Shown here one piece after another: positions 50,301 to 59,117 of a DNA stretch of 64,000 nt; positions within the stretch are counted from its first letter, which is position 1; every line of letters begins with the position of its first letter. Location: contig JADCIX010000036.1 of assembly GCA_020247545.1 (NCBI GenBank), positions 1-64,000 of the forward strand, read 5' to 3'. The notes under the pieces are model-generated. The model saw only the letters and a program-made list of their open reading frames with translations. It made no database searches and had not been told where the DNA came from. This DNA comes from Rhodocyclaceae bacterium. Lineage in GTDB: Bacteria > Pseudomonadota > Gammaproteobacteria > Burkholderiales > Usitatibacteraceae. Both the position numbers and the translations under genes were made by a program.

Positions 50301-53300
50301 CAATAACACCGGCCCGACCGGCACGCAGACCTGCACGCCAGTGACGGCCTCGTCCGGTAACAACTGGACAACGACCACCTGTTCAACGGCGTCAACGACC
50401 AATGTGCCGGTGCAGACCTGCACGCCGGCGACAGCGGATTCAGGTAACGCCTGGACGACCACAACCTGTTCGACTAACAATACGACGAACGTGCCGGTGC
50501 AGACTTGTACGTCCAGCTCCGCGACATCCGCTAACTCTTGGACGACCACGACCTGCTCGACCAACAATACGACAAACGTGCCGGTGCAGACCTGCACGCC
50601 AGCGACGGCCTCATCCGGCAATAGTTGGATGACCATCACATGCAGCGCCAATACAAGCGGCCCGACCGGCACGCAGACCTGCACGTCTATCACTGCCAGC
50701 GCTGGCAACAACTGGACGACGACATCCTGCAACACGGCAACCACGACCAACGTCCCCGTGCAGACCTGCACGCCAGCGACGGCCTCGTCCGGCAACTCAT
50801 GGACGACCACAACATGTTCGACTAACAACACGACGAACGTGCCGGTGCAGACCTGCACGCCAGCGACGGCCTCGTCCGGCAACTCTTGGACGACCACGAC
50901 CTGCTCGACCAACAATACGACAAACGTACCGGTACAGACTTGCACGTCCAGCTCTGCGACATCCGCTAACGCCTGGACGACCACAACCTGCTCAAACGCG
51001 ACGACCGGACCAACCGGCGTATCTTCTTGCACCAGCGTGGCGGCCAGCGTGGGTAACAACTGGACGTCGACGACGTGCGGAAACAACAACACGACGAATG
51101 TGGCAGTTGCATCGTGCACACCCTCTAGTGCCAGTGCTGGTAACTCTTGGACGACCACGACTTGCTCGACGAACAACACGACAAACGTGCCGGTACAGAC
51201 TTGCACCGGAGGCACTGCTTCATCCGGTAACTCTTGGACGACCACAACCTGCTCGACCAACAATACGACAAACGTGCCGGTGCAGACTTGCACGTCTAGC
51301 TCCGCGACATCCGCTAACTCCTGGATAACCACGACCTGTACGACAAACAATACAAGCAACGTGCCGGTGTCGAGCTGCACCTCCCAGACCGCCGCTGCGG
51401 GTAACAACTGGGTGGGCATTACCTGCACGCCGAATAACCTAACTACGCCAGTTGCAAGCTGCACCGCTTCTAGCGCCACCGCCGGCAACAATTGGACGAC
51501 CACCACCTGCCCATTGCCTAACACGACGACAAACGTACCAGTTGCAAGTTGCACGGCTTCTGCCGCCTCCGCCGGCAACAACTGGACGACGACCACCTGC
51601 CCGACGCCCAACACGACGACAAACGTGGCAGTAGCGACTTGTACCGCCTCTTCCGCCAATGCTGGCAACAATTGGACGACCACCACCTGCTCAGGCAGTA
51701 CCGGCCCTACAACGCCGGTGGAAACGTGTACCCCAGAAGCGGCGTCGGCGGCCAACAATTGGACTGCAACGACTTGCAATACCACCTCGCCGACCACTGG
51801 AACTCCTACCTGTACACCGCAAACTGCGTCCGCTGCAAACAACTGGACGACTATTACCTGTGGAACCAACAATACCGTTAACGTCGCAGTGGCGGGTTGT
51901 ACGCCATCGGCTGCTTCTGCAGCCAACAATTGGACTACAACGACTTGCGGCGCGAACAATACGACCAATGTCCCGGTTCAGACCTGCACGCCAGCCACAG
52001 CGGCTGCCGGTAACGCTTGGACGACCACAACCTGCTCGACTAACAACACGACGAACGTTGCAGTGCAGACTTGCACGCCGAGCCCCGCTACATCAGGTAA
52101 TTCTTGGATCGCCACGACCTGTAGCACCGCATCGACCACAAGTGTGCCAGTACAAACCTGTACTGCGGAACCTGCTTCGGCCGGCAACAACTGGACCACC
52201 ACCAGTTGCGGCGTCTCAACGACGACTAACGTCCCGGTCGCATCATGTACTGCGGCCAGCGCTACTGCCGGCAATAGCTGGGTAACGACGACTTGCTCGA
52301 CGAACAATACGACCAATGTGCCGGTGCTCACCTGTACGCCGATCGCAGCAACGTCCGGTAACAATTGGACTACCACCAGCTGCCCGACGCCAAATACGAG
52401 TGGCCCAACCCCGGTAGGCTCGTGTACCGCATCCGCCGCCGCCGCAGGCAACTCGTTTACCGCAACCACGTGCAACAATGTGACGACGACCAACGTTCCG
52501 GTGGTCAGTTGCACGGCCGCTTCAGCCTCTGCGGGCAACAACTGGACTGCGGTCACCTGCCCGTCGCCGGTGATCACGACCAATGTTCCTGTGTCATCTT
52601 GTGTCGCTCAAACCGCATCGGCCGGCAACAGTTGGACGACCACGACCTGCTCGACCAACAATACGACAAATGTGCCGGTGCAGACCTGCACGCCAGCGAC
52701 GGCCTCGTCCGGCAACAACTGGACCACCACCACATGCCCGACACCCATTGTCGTCGGTCCGACACCGGTGCAAACGTGTACCGCTGCGGCAGCCACGGCG
52801 GGAAATAGCTTCACCGCGACAACTTGTTCAACGGCAACGACGGTCAACGTGCCTGTGCAGACCTGTACCGCTTCAGCAGCCTCAGCCGGCAATAACTGGG
52901 TTACCACTGCTTGTACGCCGAACAATACGACTAACGTGCCCGTGGCTAGCTGTACAGCATCATCAGCCTCCGCAGGTAACAGTTGGACCACCACGACTTG
53001 CCCGGCACCGATTGTTACCACCAATGTTCCCGTCGTCAGTTGCACGGCGGCAACGGCAAACGCGGGTAACGCTTGGACCACCACAACCTGCCCGCTCGCC
53101 GTCGTCGTCGGGCCTACGCCGGTGCAAACGTGTACCGCCGCTACGCCGGTATCGGCAAATAACTTCACAGCAACAACCTGTTCATTGGCGACTACGACCA
53201 ATGTGCCTGTACAAAGCTGCACCGCTTCAGCACCCTCCACTACGAATAGCTGGGTTACCACGACTTGTACGCCGAACAATACGACCAATGTACCCGCTGC

Positions 53301-56300
53301 CAGCTGCACAGCATCAGCAGCAACCGCAGCCAATAATTGGACAACCACGACCTGCCCGGACCCGCTTGTCACCACGAATGTTCCAGTTAGCTCGTGTACA
53401 CCCGCTGTTGCAAGCTCGGGTAATGCTTGGACGACGACCACCTGCCCGGCCCCGATTGTGGTTGGGCCAACACCAGTGGTAAGCTGCACGCCGGTCGCGG
53501 CGAGTGCTAGCAACAGTTGGACCACCACCACCTGTCCTACCCCGGTGCAGACTGGACCAACGCCGGTGCAGATGGGCACTTGCAGCGCGGCTACGCCCAG
53601 TGCCGCGAACAATTTCACCACCACAACCTGTAACACGGTAGATACGCTGTCAACACCTGTTCAATCCTGCACGAGCTCATCGGGTACGGCTATAAATAAT
53701 TGGGTCGTCTCCACCTGCTCAACTGCGACGACGGGTCCTACGCCGGTTGCATCGTGCGTCCCTATCACGGCGTCAGCTGCGAATAACTGGCTCACCACCA
53801 CCTGTCCCGCGCCAATCGTGAACGCCCCTGTCACGCCGGTTCTTGGTTGTGTGGCGGCAACGGCTTCGGCAGCAAACAGCTATGTGACCACCACATGCAC
53901 ACCGGTGGCTGGGCAGAAAGTGCAGTACTCAACACAGACGACCACCACCACCACGCAGTACAGCGGGGGATTCCAGATTTCCCAATCCGTGGTGCCGTCG
54001 ACCTCGGCATTTGCCGATCTCAACGGCGTTTGCTACACGCCTGGCATTGCGCCAGATCTGCCATCAATTCTTGGTCTCGGTGCGCCAGGTACCGTCGATC
54101 CGGCGTTAGGTCTGCTGCCACCTGCGCTACCCGCAGGATGTGATGCTTGGCCCTGCACGACGAGCGGCACGGTGTTGTCCGGAAGCGTGAATTCGCTGGC
54201 TGACGTAGCACAGTATTACTACGTAACGGATCTCCGGCCCAGCATGACCGACAACGTGCCGTCCATCAGTATCGGGCCGGAGGATGACCGCGCGAACTGG
54301 CAACACATGACGACGTTTGTGATTGCGCTCGGGGTGTCTGGAACAATTCCCTACCACGCTGACTATAAGACGGCCGCAACGGGCTCATTTGCTGATCTGC
54401 GCAATGGTGCTTCCGCGTGGCCAGTATGGCCGGATCCAACGAAAGACTACACGGCGCAACCAGTGCTCTATCAGGCCGCGCAGTCGATTGATGACTATTG
54501 GCACGCGGCTGTCAACGGTCGCGGTGAATACTTCAGTGCGACCAATCCATCGGCGGTGGTATCCGGTTTGACCACAGCGCTCAATAGCATCAGCGCACTG
54601 TCTGGTTCTGGTAGTGCCGCGTCGGTGTCCAACCCAATTCTTAACCAATCGGCCAATTACTCGTTCCAAGGCAGCTTCAAGACAGTCGATTGGACCGGCG
54701 ATGTCACGGCCCGCACTCTGGATCCGACGACGGCGACGCCTTCCACGTTACCAGTATGGTCCGCTGCGAGCATATTAAATGCGTCCGTCGGCGCAGCTTG
54801 CGATAAACGTAGCATTTACTTAATGCGCACCGGGACTGCGCCCGCATCTACGCTTGTGCCGTTCACATGGTCATCGGATAGTTGTCTTACTAACATGACC
54901 CCAGCCGGGTCGCCGAACACGGCATTGAATACCGCCGAGAAGGCGCTTTTCGGTTCTACTCAGGTAGCACAGTTGTCCCAATATTCATCCATGACAGACG
55001 GTACCCTCGGTTCCGTCGACCAGCGCGGTCAGGCTGCTGGAGCGCTCATGGTTAACTTCCTTCGCGGGCATCGTGGCAACGAGGGTTTTGCGACGAATGT
55101 GTCCGGAAAGTTATTCCGTACGCGCTCCGGGGTTCTGGGGGATATCATCAACGCACAGCCGCGCTATGTCACTTCGCCTCAACAATCCTATGCGGATTCT
55201 GGATACACCGCATTCAAAGCAGCGAACGCCACTAGAACGCCAATGGTTTATGTGCCTGCGAACGATGGCATGGTTCACGCGTTTTATGCGGGAACAAGTT
55301 CAACTGATCCACTTGCAGGCGCTGAAGCGTGGGCGGTAATCCCATCCTCGGTAGCGCCAAACATGTACAAACTTGCAGATACTCTCTATGCCAATATTCA
55401 TTCTTACTTTGTTGACGCTACGCCGGCCGTAGGCGATATCTACGACGCGGGCGCAGCCAAGTGGCGGACAGTGCTCGTGGGCGGCCTTGGTGGCGGTGGC
55501 AAAGCAATATATGCCCTTGACGTTACGGACCCAGCCAGTCCGCAGGCACTTTGGGAATTTAAGTGGAGTGCAACCTGCTACAGCGCAGGCAGCAGCGCAA
55601 CATGGGGTGCCGACTGCCACCTTGGCTACACATTCGGACAACCGCTCATTACGAAAATGAGCGACGGAACTTGGGTTGTGATCTTCGCCTCTGGCTACAA
55701 CAACATAAGCAGCCCGCCAATTTCTGGTGACGGGCAGGGCTACATCTATATTGTTAACGCATCGACGGGTAAGGTTATCCACAAGGTCGCAACGGGCGAG
55801 GGAACCGCATCAAGCCCAGCTGGGTTGGCGCACCTTAGCGCGTTTGTTGATAATCAGTTAATCAACAATACGGCTTTGCGGGTTTATGGCGGCGATTTGC
55901 TCGGCAACATTTGGCGGCTTAACTTGGTGGGTGCCCCCTCGACAGCACCGACATTCACACTGGTCGGAACGGCAACTGATACTAATAGTGTGCCACAGCC
56001 AATCACCACCTCGGTCAACTTAGCCGAGTTGAATGGTACGTCGCAGTTTCTGTTTGTGGGTACTGGGAAGCTGCTGGGCACTACGGATCTGGCAGATACT
56101 CAAACGCAATCTGTCTACGGCATCGTCGATACGCTCTCCAGCACAACGGTTTATTCGAGCTTGCGTACTGTACTGGCACCGCAGCAGATCAGCGGTACCG
56201 GCAGTACAGCCCGCACAGTGAGCTGCACTGGTACGACGACGCAGTGCGCAGCGTTTTCGACCGCTGGCTGGGTCGTCGACTTGCCGAACCCGGGCGAGCG

Positions 56301-56616
56301 GGTGAATCGCGATATGAGTTTGCAAAGCGGGACTATCACCTTTGTGAGCAATTTGCCGAGCAGTTCAGCATGTAGCGGCGGCGGTACGGGTTTCATCACC
56401 AGTCTTAGTGGGTTGAATGGACTGGCGGTACCCGGTTCCACGGGAATTTCCCATATGTATAACAACACACTTGTGGTGGGGCTAAGTGTCGTGCTGGCCG
56501 GCGGCAAATTGTATGGGTTACCCACCGGGGGCACCATGACCCAACTTGCCCCCGTGCCGATTCCAATGGCACCACCACCGCCTGTGGGCAAGCGCATCAG
56601 TTGGCGCGAGCTTTAA
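47305..56616 (+). CDS. pilY1: Giant PilY1-type pilus tip adhesin with two repeat arrays
   Basis: A protein of about 3,103 residues; PilY1 is usually 1,000-1,700. ATG 47305 follows GGGGAG and gives a signal peptide (VFSSALLLLACQTAFAQ). The N-terminal domain carries PNIMLLMKNSGTTGFTHMPDD, where a MIDAS-type DxSxS would be expected; Asp is absent. Residues about 399-742 are QNLQSTx heptads; about 755-2200 are 50 Cys/Trp repeats of 29 residues. The C-terminal third is the PilY1 beta-propeller (DIINAQPRYVTS, VYVPANDGMVHAFYAG, LVGGLGGGGKAIYALDVTDP). It would sit at the pilus tip and act in adhesion or retraction control. No clear calcium loop is visible. Confidence 0.9.
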   Translation: MDTSNKKSRLLTHNVFSSALLLLACQTAFAQTDIATTPVASGVSVNAKPNIMLLMKNSGTTGFTHMPDDVEPASSTPMPIGYKNYQCNLSYYNPNTTYVIPKAADGTSLPTPSFGAAYYNYFLTPSVLTNLSTSFQAWDANTQRLTTRAADTPQQAYYYLYAGPETLSGTSAPCTDTDSGESSQTTAGGGTFNRVLVSQTSGIGNSDERLNFAIWYSYYRTRMLLTKSAVSLAFSPLSSNYRVGFINTRPGNPVLSANYLPIADFDTSQRSEWFSKVFSQVSQGASPVREALARVGRHYGGKQDSINSGMTGDPVQYSCQQNFTILTTDGYWNTAAETAGPVKLDGTTLVGQQDSPLTDANGNAPRPIYDGSTDTSLIVTSQNNTYQYAPCSDGYSLIQTVQNLASTSQTSQATSQQVQSTNQNFATTTQLLRSTVQNLVSTAQTLQSTSQVSATTTQNLQSTVQNLQSTTQTLQSTAQNLATTTQNLQSTVQNLQSSVQNLQSTSQLTVSTLQNLQSTVQNLSSTTQNLKSTSQTTQSTTQNLQSTTQILASTYQVTQTATQTTQSTQTQLQSTVQNLQSTSQNVQTTSQMLQSSTQNLQSTTQNLRSTVQNLQSTAQTTQTTTQINQSTTQNLRSTVQNLQSTSQLQISTNQNTQSTLQNLRSTVQNLQSTSQLQISTSQNLQSVAQNLRSTAQNLQSTSQTLTSTSQNTRSTTQNLESTVQNLQTQTQVRISTVQQIQYDAATELSTAVPSCTAGGTISCSTNSTGPTLVASCTASGPTAANNYTTTTCATTTIGSANTPVQTCTPATASSGNSWTTTTCSTNNTANVPVQTCTPVTASSGNNWTTKTCSTNNTTNEPVQTCTPESASSGNGWTTTTCGTNNTGPTGTQTCTSITASAGNNWTTTTCSTTTTTNVAVQTCTPVTADAGNAWTTTTCSTNNTTNVPVQTCTSSSATSANSWTTTTCSTNNTTNVPVQTCTPATASSGNSWMTITCSTNNTGPTGTQTCTPVTASSGNNWTTTTCSTASTTNVPVQTCTPATADSGNAWTTTTCSTNNTTNVPVQTCTSSSATSANSWTTTTCSTNNTTNVPVQTCTPATASSGNSWMTITCSANTSGPTGTQTCTSITASAGNNWTTTSCNTATTTNVPVQTCTPATASSGNSWTTTTCSTNNTTNVPVQTCTPATASSGNSWTTTTCSTNNTTNVPVQTCTSSSATSANAWTTTTCSNATTGPTGVSSCTSVAASVGNNWTSTTCGNNNTTNVAVASCTPSSASAGNSWTTTTCSTNNTTNVPVQTCTGGTASSGNSWTTTTCSTNNTTNVPVQTCTSSSATSANSWITTTCTTNNTSNVPVSSCTSQTAAAGNNWVGITCTPNNLTTPVASCTASSATAGNNWTTTTCPLPNTTTNVPVASCTASAASAGNNWTTTTCPTPNTTTNVAVATCTASSANAGNNWTTTTCSGSTGPTTPVETCTPEAASAANNWTATTCNTTSPTTGTPTCTPQTASAANNWTTITCGTNNTVNVAVAGCTPSAASAANNWTTTTCGANNTTNVPVQTCTPATAAAGNAWTTTTCSTNNTTNVAVQTCTPSPATSGNSWIATTCSTASTTSVPVQTCTAEPASAGNNWTTTSCGVSTTTNVPVASCTAASATAGNSWVTTTCSTNNTTNVPVLTCTPIAATSGNNWTTTSCPTPNTSGPTPVGSCTASAAAAGNSFTATTCNNVTTTNVPVVSCTAASASAGNNWTAVTCPSPVITTNVPVSSCVAQTASAGNSWTTTTCSTNNTTNVPVQTCTPATASSGNNWTTTTCPTPIVVGPTPVQTCTAAAATAGNSFTATTCSTATTVNVPVQTCTASAASAGNNWVTTACTPNNTTNVPVASCTASSASAGNSWTTTTCPAPIVTTNVPVVSCTAATANAGNAWTTTTCPLAVVVGPTPVQTCTAATPVSANNFTATTCSLATTTNVPVQSCTASAPSTTNSWVTTTCTPNNTTNVPAASCTASAATAANNWTTTTCPDPLVTTNVPVSSCTPAVASSGNAWTTTTCPAPIVVGPTPVVSCTPVAASASNSWTTTTCPTPVQTGPTPVQMGTCSAATPSAANNFTTTTCNTVDTLSTPVQSCTSSSGTAINNWVVSTCSTATTGPTPVASCVPITASAANNWLTTTCPAPIVNAPVTPVLGCVAATASAANSYVTTTCTPVAGQKVQYSTQTTTTTTQYSGGFQISQSVVPSTSAFADLNGVCYTPGIAPDLPSILGLGAPGTVDPALGLLPPALPAGCDAWPCTTSGTVLSGSVNSLADVAQYYYVTDLRPSMTDNVPSISIGPEDDRANWQHMTTFVIALGVSGTIPYHADYKTAATGSFADLRNGASAWPVWPDPTKDYTAQPVLYQAAQSIDDYWHAAVNGRGEYFSATNPSAVVSGLTTALNSISALSGSGSAASVSNPILNQSANYSFQGSFKTVDWTGDVTARTLDPTTATPSTLPVWSAASILNASVGAACDKRSIYLMRTGTAPASTLVPFTWSSDSCLTNMTPAGSPNTALNTAEKALFGSTQVAQLSQYSSMTDGTLGSVDQRGQAAGALMVNFLRGHRGNEGFATNVSGKLFRTRSGVLGDIINAQPRYVTSPQQSYADSGYTAFKAANATRTPMVYVPANDGMVHAFYAGTSSTDPLAGAEAWAVIPSSVAPNMYKLADTLYANIHSYFVDATPAVGDIYDAGAAKWRTVLVGGLGGGGKAIYALDVTDPASPQALWEFKWSATCYSAGSSATWGADCHLGYTFGQPLITKMSDGTWVVIFASGYNNISSPPISGDGQGYIYIVNASTGKVIHKVATGEGTASSPAGLAHLSAFVDNQLINNTALRVYGGDLLGNIWRLNLVGAPSTAPTFTLVGTATDTNSVPQPITTSVNLAELNGTSQFLFVGTGKLLGTTDLADTQTQSVYGIVDTLSSTTVYSSLRTVLAPQQISGTGSTARTVSCTGTTTQCAAFSTAGWVVDLPNPGERVNRDMSLQSGTITFVSNLPSSSACSGGGTGFITSLSGLNGLAVPGSTGISHMYNNTLVVGLSVVLAGGKLYGLPTGGTMTQLAPVPIPMAPPPPVGKRISWREL
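48499..49530 (+). repeat. Heptad repeat array (QNLQSTx) inside pilY1
   Basis: About 49 consecutive seven-residue units, mostly QNLQST followed by Val, Thr, Ser or Ala. Leu recurs every seven residues with a small or beta-branched residue four positions later, a 4-3 spacing that would suit a coiled coil with a polar core. There is no Cys, Pro or aromatic residue in the regular part. Codon choice varies between units (CAGAATCTGCAAAG vs CAAAACTTGCAAAG), so selection appears to act on the protein. Confidence 0.92.
49567..53910 (+). repeat. Array of about 50 Cys/Trp repeats of 29 residues inside pilY1
   Basis: Each unit runs about 29 codons (87 bp): TCTPATASSGNSW, then TTTTC, then STNNTTNVPVQ. 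Each has two Cys about 15 residues apart and an aromatic residue, usually Trp, five before the second Cys. I count 50 units by eye. Asn-Thr and Thr-rich runs dominate. The first two and last few units are diverged, while the middle ones are nearly identical. A four-unit block is repeated at 50071 and 50419, 348 bases apart. Confidence 0.93.
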
Positions 56617-56634
56617 CCCGATACAGGGCATTAG

Positions 56635-57321
56635 ATGAGTGTTTATTTGTCAGCTGGAGATTGGATGGGGAGGCTAGGTCTTGGCGACGTGGCTAAAGAT
56701 GTACATACCCAAAAATCTCTCGGCCCAGCCTTTGCGGTGGCGCTCTCGGCAATTTTGCACCTAGGATTACTGTTAGCCCCGACCCAGTGGGTGCAAGGCG
56801 AGGCAAATGTTGAGGGCGTGCAGCGATACCAAGCGATAATCGTGCAGCGAACACCCACTGCGGCATTTCCAAAGGAGGTATCGATTAGCGCGCCGTTGGT
56901 TGAATCCGCCCGATCGGTTAGGCCTGACGAAAGTAGCCGAGACTCGCGCCTAGCCCCTGCCGCCCAACATCCTGCGCAGATGCGTACAGATAAACGTTTC
57001 AGCGAATACATTCCGAGATTGCAGTTGGAAAGACCACCGATGCCGATTGAGGAGGTTCAACTCGAGTATCCGCCGGAGGCGCTTGGGCAATCTGGAACCG
57101 TTGTTCTGCGCCTGTTTATCAGTGAATTCGGTACGGTGGATGAGGTGGAGATTGTCAGTGCGGCCCCGCCCGGTGTTTTTGACTCAGCTGCGAGGCGGGA
57201 TTTTGCCCGCGTCCGATTTGCTCCCGGCACGCGGTTTGGCCTAGCCGTGAAGTCTCAACTTCAGATTGAAGTTACGTACGCGCCGACAAATCGCGGCAAT
57301 AGCGTTGAAGCAGCGCGATAA
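56635..57321 (+). CDS. TonB C-terminal-domain protein
   Basis: A 228-residue protein. A membrane helix at about 29-48 (LGPAFAVALSAILHLGLLLAP) is followed by a charged linker. A C-terminal TonB-type domain (PPEALGQSGTVVLRLFISEFGTVDEVEIV...ARVRFAPGTRFGLAVKSQLQIEVTY) completes it. The Pro-rich spacer of classic TonB is short, and no exbB/exbD is nearby. It starts 18 bases after pilY1 and probably belongs to the same operon, where it may connect to the envelope rather than to siderophore uptake. That role is inference. Confidence 0.75.
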   Translation: MSVYLSAGDWMGRLGLGDVAKDVHTQKSLGPAFAVALSAILHLGLLLAPTQWVQGEANVEGVQRYQAIIVQRTPTAAFPKEVSISAPLVESARSVRPDESSRDSRLAPAAQHPAQMRTDKRFSEYIPRLQLERPPMPIEEVQLEYPPEALGQSGTVVLRLFISEFGTVDEVEIVSAAPPGVFDSAARRDFARVRFAPGTRFGLAVKSQLQIEVTYAPTNRGNSVEAAR

Positions 57322-57420
57322 ACGAGTCACCGCGAAAATCGGTGGCCCATCTTGGCCGAAGATGTCGCTGCTGGGCAACTAGACATTGTTTTCCGCGAAC
57401 GGTGCTAAAATTTTAACAAC

Positions 57421-57496
57421 GCCCGAATAGCTCAGTTGGTAGAGCAGCGCATTCGTAATGCGAAGGTCGTAGGTTCGACTCCTATTTCGGGCACCA
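57421..57496 (+). tRNA. tRNA-Thr (anticodon CGT)
   Basis: Acceptor GCCCGAA pairs with TTCGGGC, followed by A and CCA. The D arm is GCTCAGTTGGTAGAGC, the anticodon stem GCGCA/TGCG.. holds TTCGTAA (anticodon CGT, reading ACG), and the T arm contains GTTCGACTC. A defence island starts directly beyond, making the tRNA 3' end a plausible attachment site; no second copy of its tail is in the window. Confidence 0.95.
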
Positions 57497-57504
57497 TTAA
57501 AATC

Positions 57505-57536
57505 AACGGCTTACGTGAGTAAGCCGTTTTGTTTTT
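57505..57536 (+). terminator. Terminator after tRNA-Thr
   Basis: AACGGCTTAC and GTAAGCCGTT make a perfect 10-bp stem around GTGA, followed by TTGTTTTT. Confidence 0.93.
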
Positions 57537-57613
57537 GGGCCGCCACCCATCCATGGCCCGACCATGGCCCACTTCTGGCCCGCATGCTCAACGAAGCTTG
57601 TTTGAGATCCATA

Positions 57614-59116
57614 TCAGGAGATTGTCTCCGCGACAACTTCTGTGCCAAGGTCGCCGGCGATCAGCCTGAATTGCTCAAGCGCAGCCTCTAAGTCCTCAAC
57701 GATCTCTTGAGCGATGACATCTGGCGGTGGAAGATTGTCGGAATCTGCAAGGCTATCGTCCTTCAGCCAGAAGATATCGAGACTCGCCTTGTCGCGCGCG
57801 ATCAACTCGTCGTAGCCATAAGCGCGCCAACGTCCGTCGGGATTGGCCTCACTCCACGTCTCGGTGCGCTGATGCCGATTTGCCGGGTTGTAGAGCGAAA
57901 TGAACTCATCAAGGTCTTCGCGCTTGAGTGGATTCGTCTTTAGCGTGAAATGCTTGTTGGTTCGAAGATCGTAAATCCAGAGCTTCTTGGTCCAAGGCGT
58001 TTCGGAAGCCGGCTTGCGGTCAAAGAAGACCACATTCGCCTTCACACCCTGCGCATAAAAGAGCCCAGTCGGTAGCCTTAGCAGTGTGTGGACATCACAC
58101 TCATGCAATAGCTTTTTGCGAATCGTCTCGCCTGCGCCACCTTCGAACAACACGTTATCCGGCAAAACGACCGCCGCGCGACCGTTGATCTTGAGTAGCG
58201 TCTTGATGTGTTGAACAAAATTAAGCTGCTTGTTCGAGGTCGTCGCCCAAAAATCATCGCGCTCGATGATCTCTTTTTCACTGGTCGTTTTTCCGTCTTC
58301 ACCAACGATCATGGTGCTGCTTTTTTTGCCGAACGGTGGATTCGCAAGCACGATGTCAAAGCGATCGCCCGGGTCACTCGCCAACGCATCGGAGACCGCA
58401 ACCGGAACATTGGTATCCGAGCCGATGCCGTGCAGCATCAAATTCATGGCGGCAAGCCGTGCAGTGCTTTGCACTAGCTCCCAGCCACGCATGGCGTGTT
58501 CTTTCAGGTGCTTCTTCTCTGCCTTGGTCAGGTTGGTATTGTTCGCCACCAAGAAATCATGTGCGGCCAATAAGAACCCCGCAGTGCCACATGCAGGGTC
58601 GCAGATCGTCTCGCCGGGCTTGGGCGCAACAGCGTCGACCATCGCTTTGATCAATGCGCGTGGTGTGAAGTACTGCCCCGCACCGGATTTCGTGTCCTGC
58701 GCATTCTTTTCCAGCAAGCCCTCATACGCATCGCCTTTTACATCCGCTCCCATCGCGGACCAATTCTCACCGCCAATCAAATCAACGATGAGGCGGCGCA
58801 ACTTTGCGGGGTCTTGAAACTTGTTTTGCGCCTTGGTGAAGATCAAACCAAGCGTGCCCTTCTCCTTGCCCAGCTCTTCAAGTGCATGGCGATAGTGCTC
58901 GAAGAGCTCGTCACCGTCTTTCTCAAGAAGCGTTGGCCACGCGTATTTCTTCGGAATCATGCTTTCTTGGCTGTACGGTGGCTGGCTTCGCTCATCTGCC
59001 ATCTTCAGAAACAGCAAGTACGTGAGCTGCTCGACGTAGTCGCCGTAGCTCATGCCGTCATCACGCAAGACGTTGCAGTAGTTCCAGAGTTTTTGAACGA
59101 TGGTTGCGGAGTTCAT
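57614..59116 (-). CDS. hsdM: Type I restriction-modification DNA methyltransferase subunit HsdM
   Basis: A 500-residue N6-adenine methyltransferase subunit. The N-terminal HsdM domain (IVQKLWNYCNVLRDDGMSYGDYVEQL) precedes the methylase core, with SGAGQYFTPRALIKAMVD, the SAM-binding DPACGTAGFLLAAH, and the catalytic ANPPFG. It joins HsdS to modify, and with HsdR to cut, specific sites. It starts one base after the nucleotidyltransferase gene, so the two are co-translated. HsdS lies about 4.3 kb upstream in the same orientation, and HsdR is not in the window. Confidence 0.95.
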   Translation of the reverse strand: MNSATIVQKLWNYCNVLRDDGMSYGDYVEQLTYLLFLKMADERSQPPYSQESMIPKKYAWPTLLEKDGDELFEHYRHALEELGKEKGTLGLIFTKAQNKFQDPAKLRRLIVDLIGGENWSAMGADVKGDAYEGLLEKNAQDTKSGAGQYFTPRALIKAMVDAVAPKPGETICDPACGTAGFLLAAHDFLVANNTNLTKAEKKHLKEHAMRGWELVQSTARLAAMNLMLHGIGSDTNVPVAVSDALASDPGDRFDIVLANPPFGKKSSTMIVGEDGKTTSEKEIIERDDFWATTSNKQLNFVQHIKTLLKINGRAAVVLPDNVLFEGGAGETIRKKLLHECDVHTLLRLPTGLFYAQGVKANVVFFDRKPASETPWTKKLWIYDLRTNKHFTLKTNPLKREDLDEFISLYNPANRHQRTETWSEANPDGRWRAYGYDELIARDKASLDIFWLKDDSLADSDNLPPPDVIAQEIVEDLEAALEQFRLIAGDLGTEVVAETIS

Positions 59117-59117
59117 T

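Noticed and set aside
49662..51968. A 768-codon open frame on the minus strand across the pilY1 repeats
   Set aside because: It is the complement of the 87-bp repeats. Repeats with a length divisible by three keep any open frame open, and the translation is a monotonous Val/Gln/Leu pattern with no domain. The plus-strand frame carries the conserved PilY1 ends.
52608..53636. A second long minus-strand frame in the same array
   Set aside because: Same cause as above; no start signal or recognisable protein features.
57330..57400. A possible fifth copy of the dispersed 39-bp element before tRNA-Thr
   Set aside because: It shares only scattered bases (CATCTT, ATGTC, ACTAGA) and lacks the GCGGG and CCGTC boxes at the fixed spacing.
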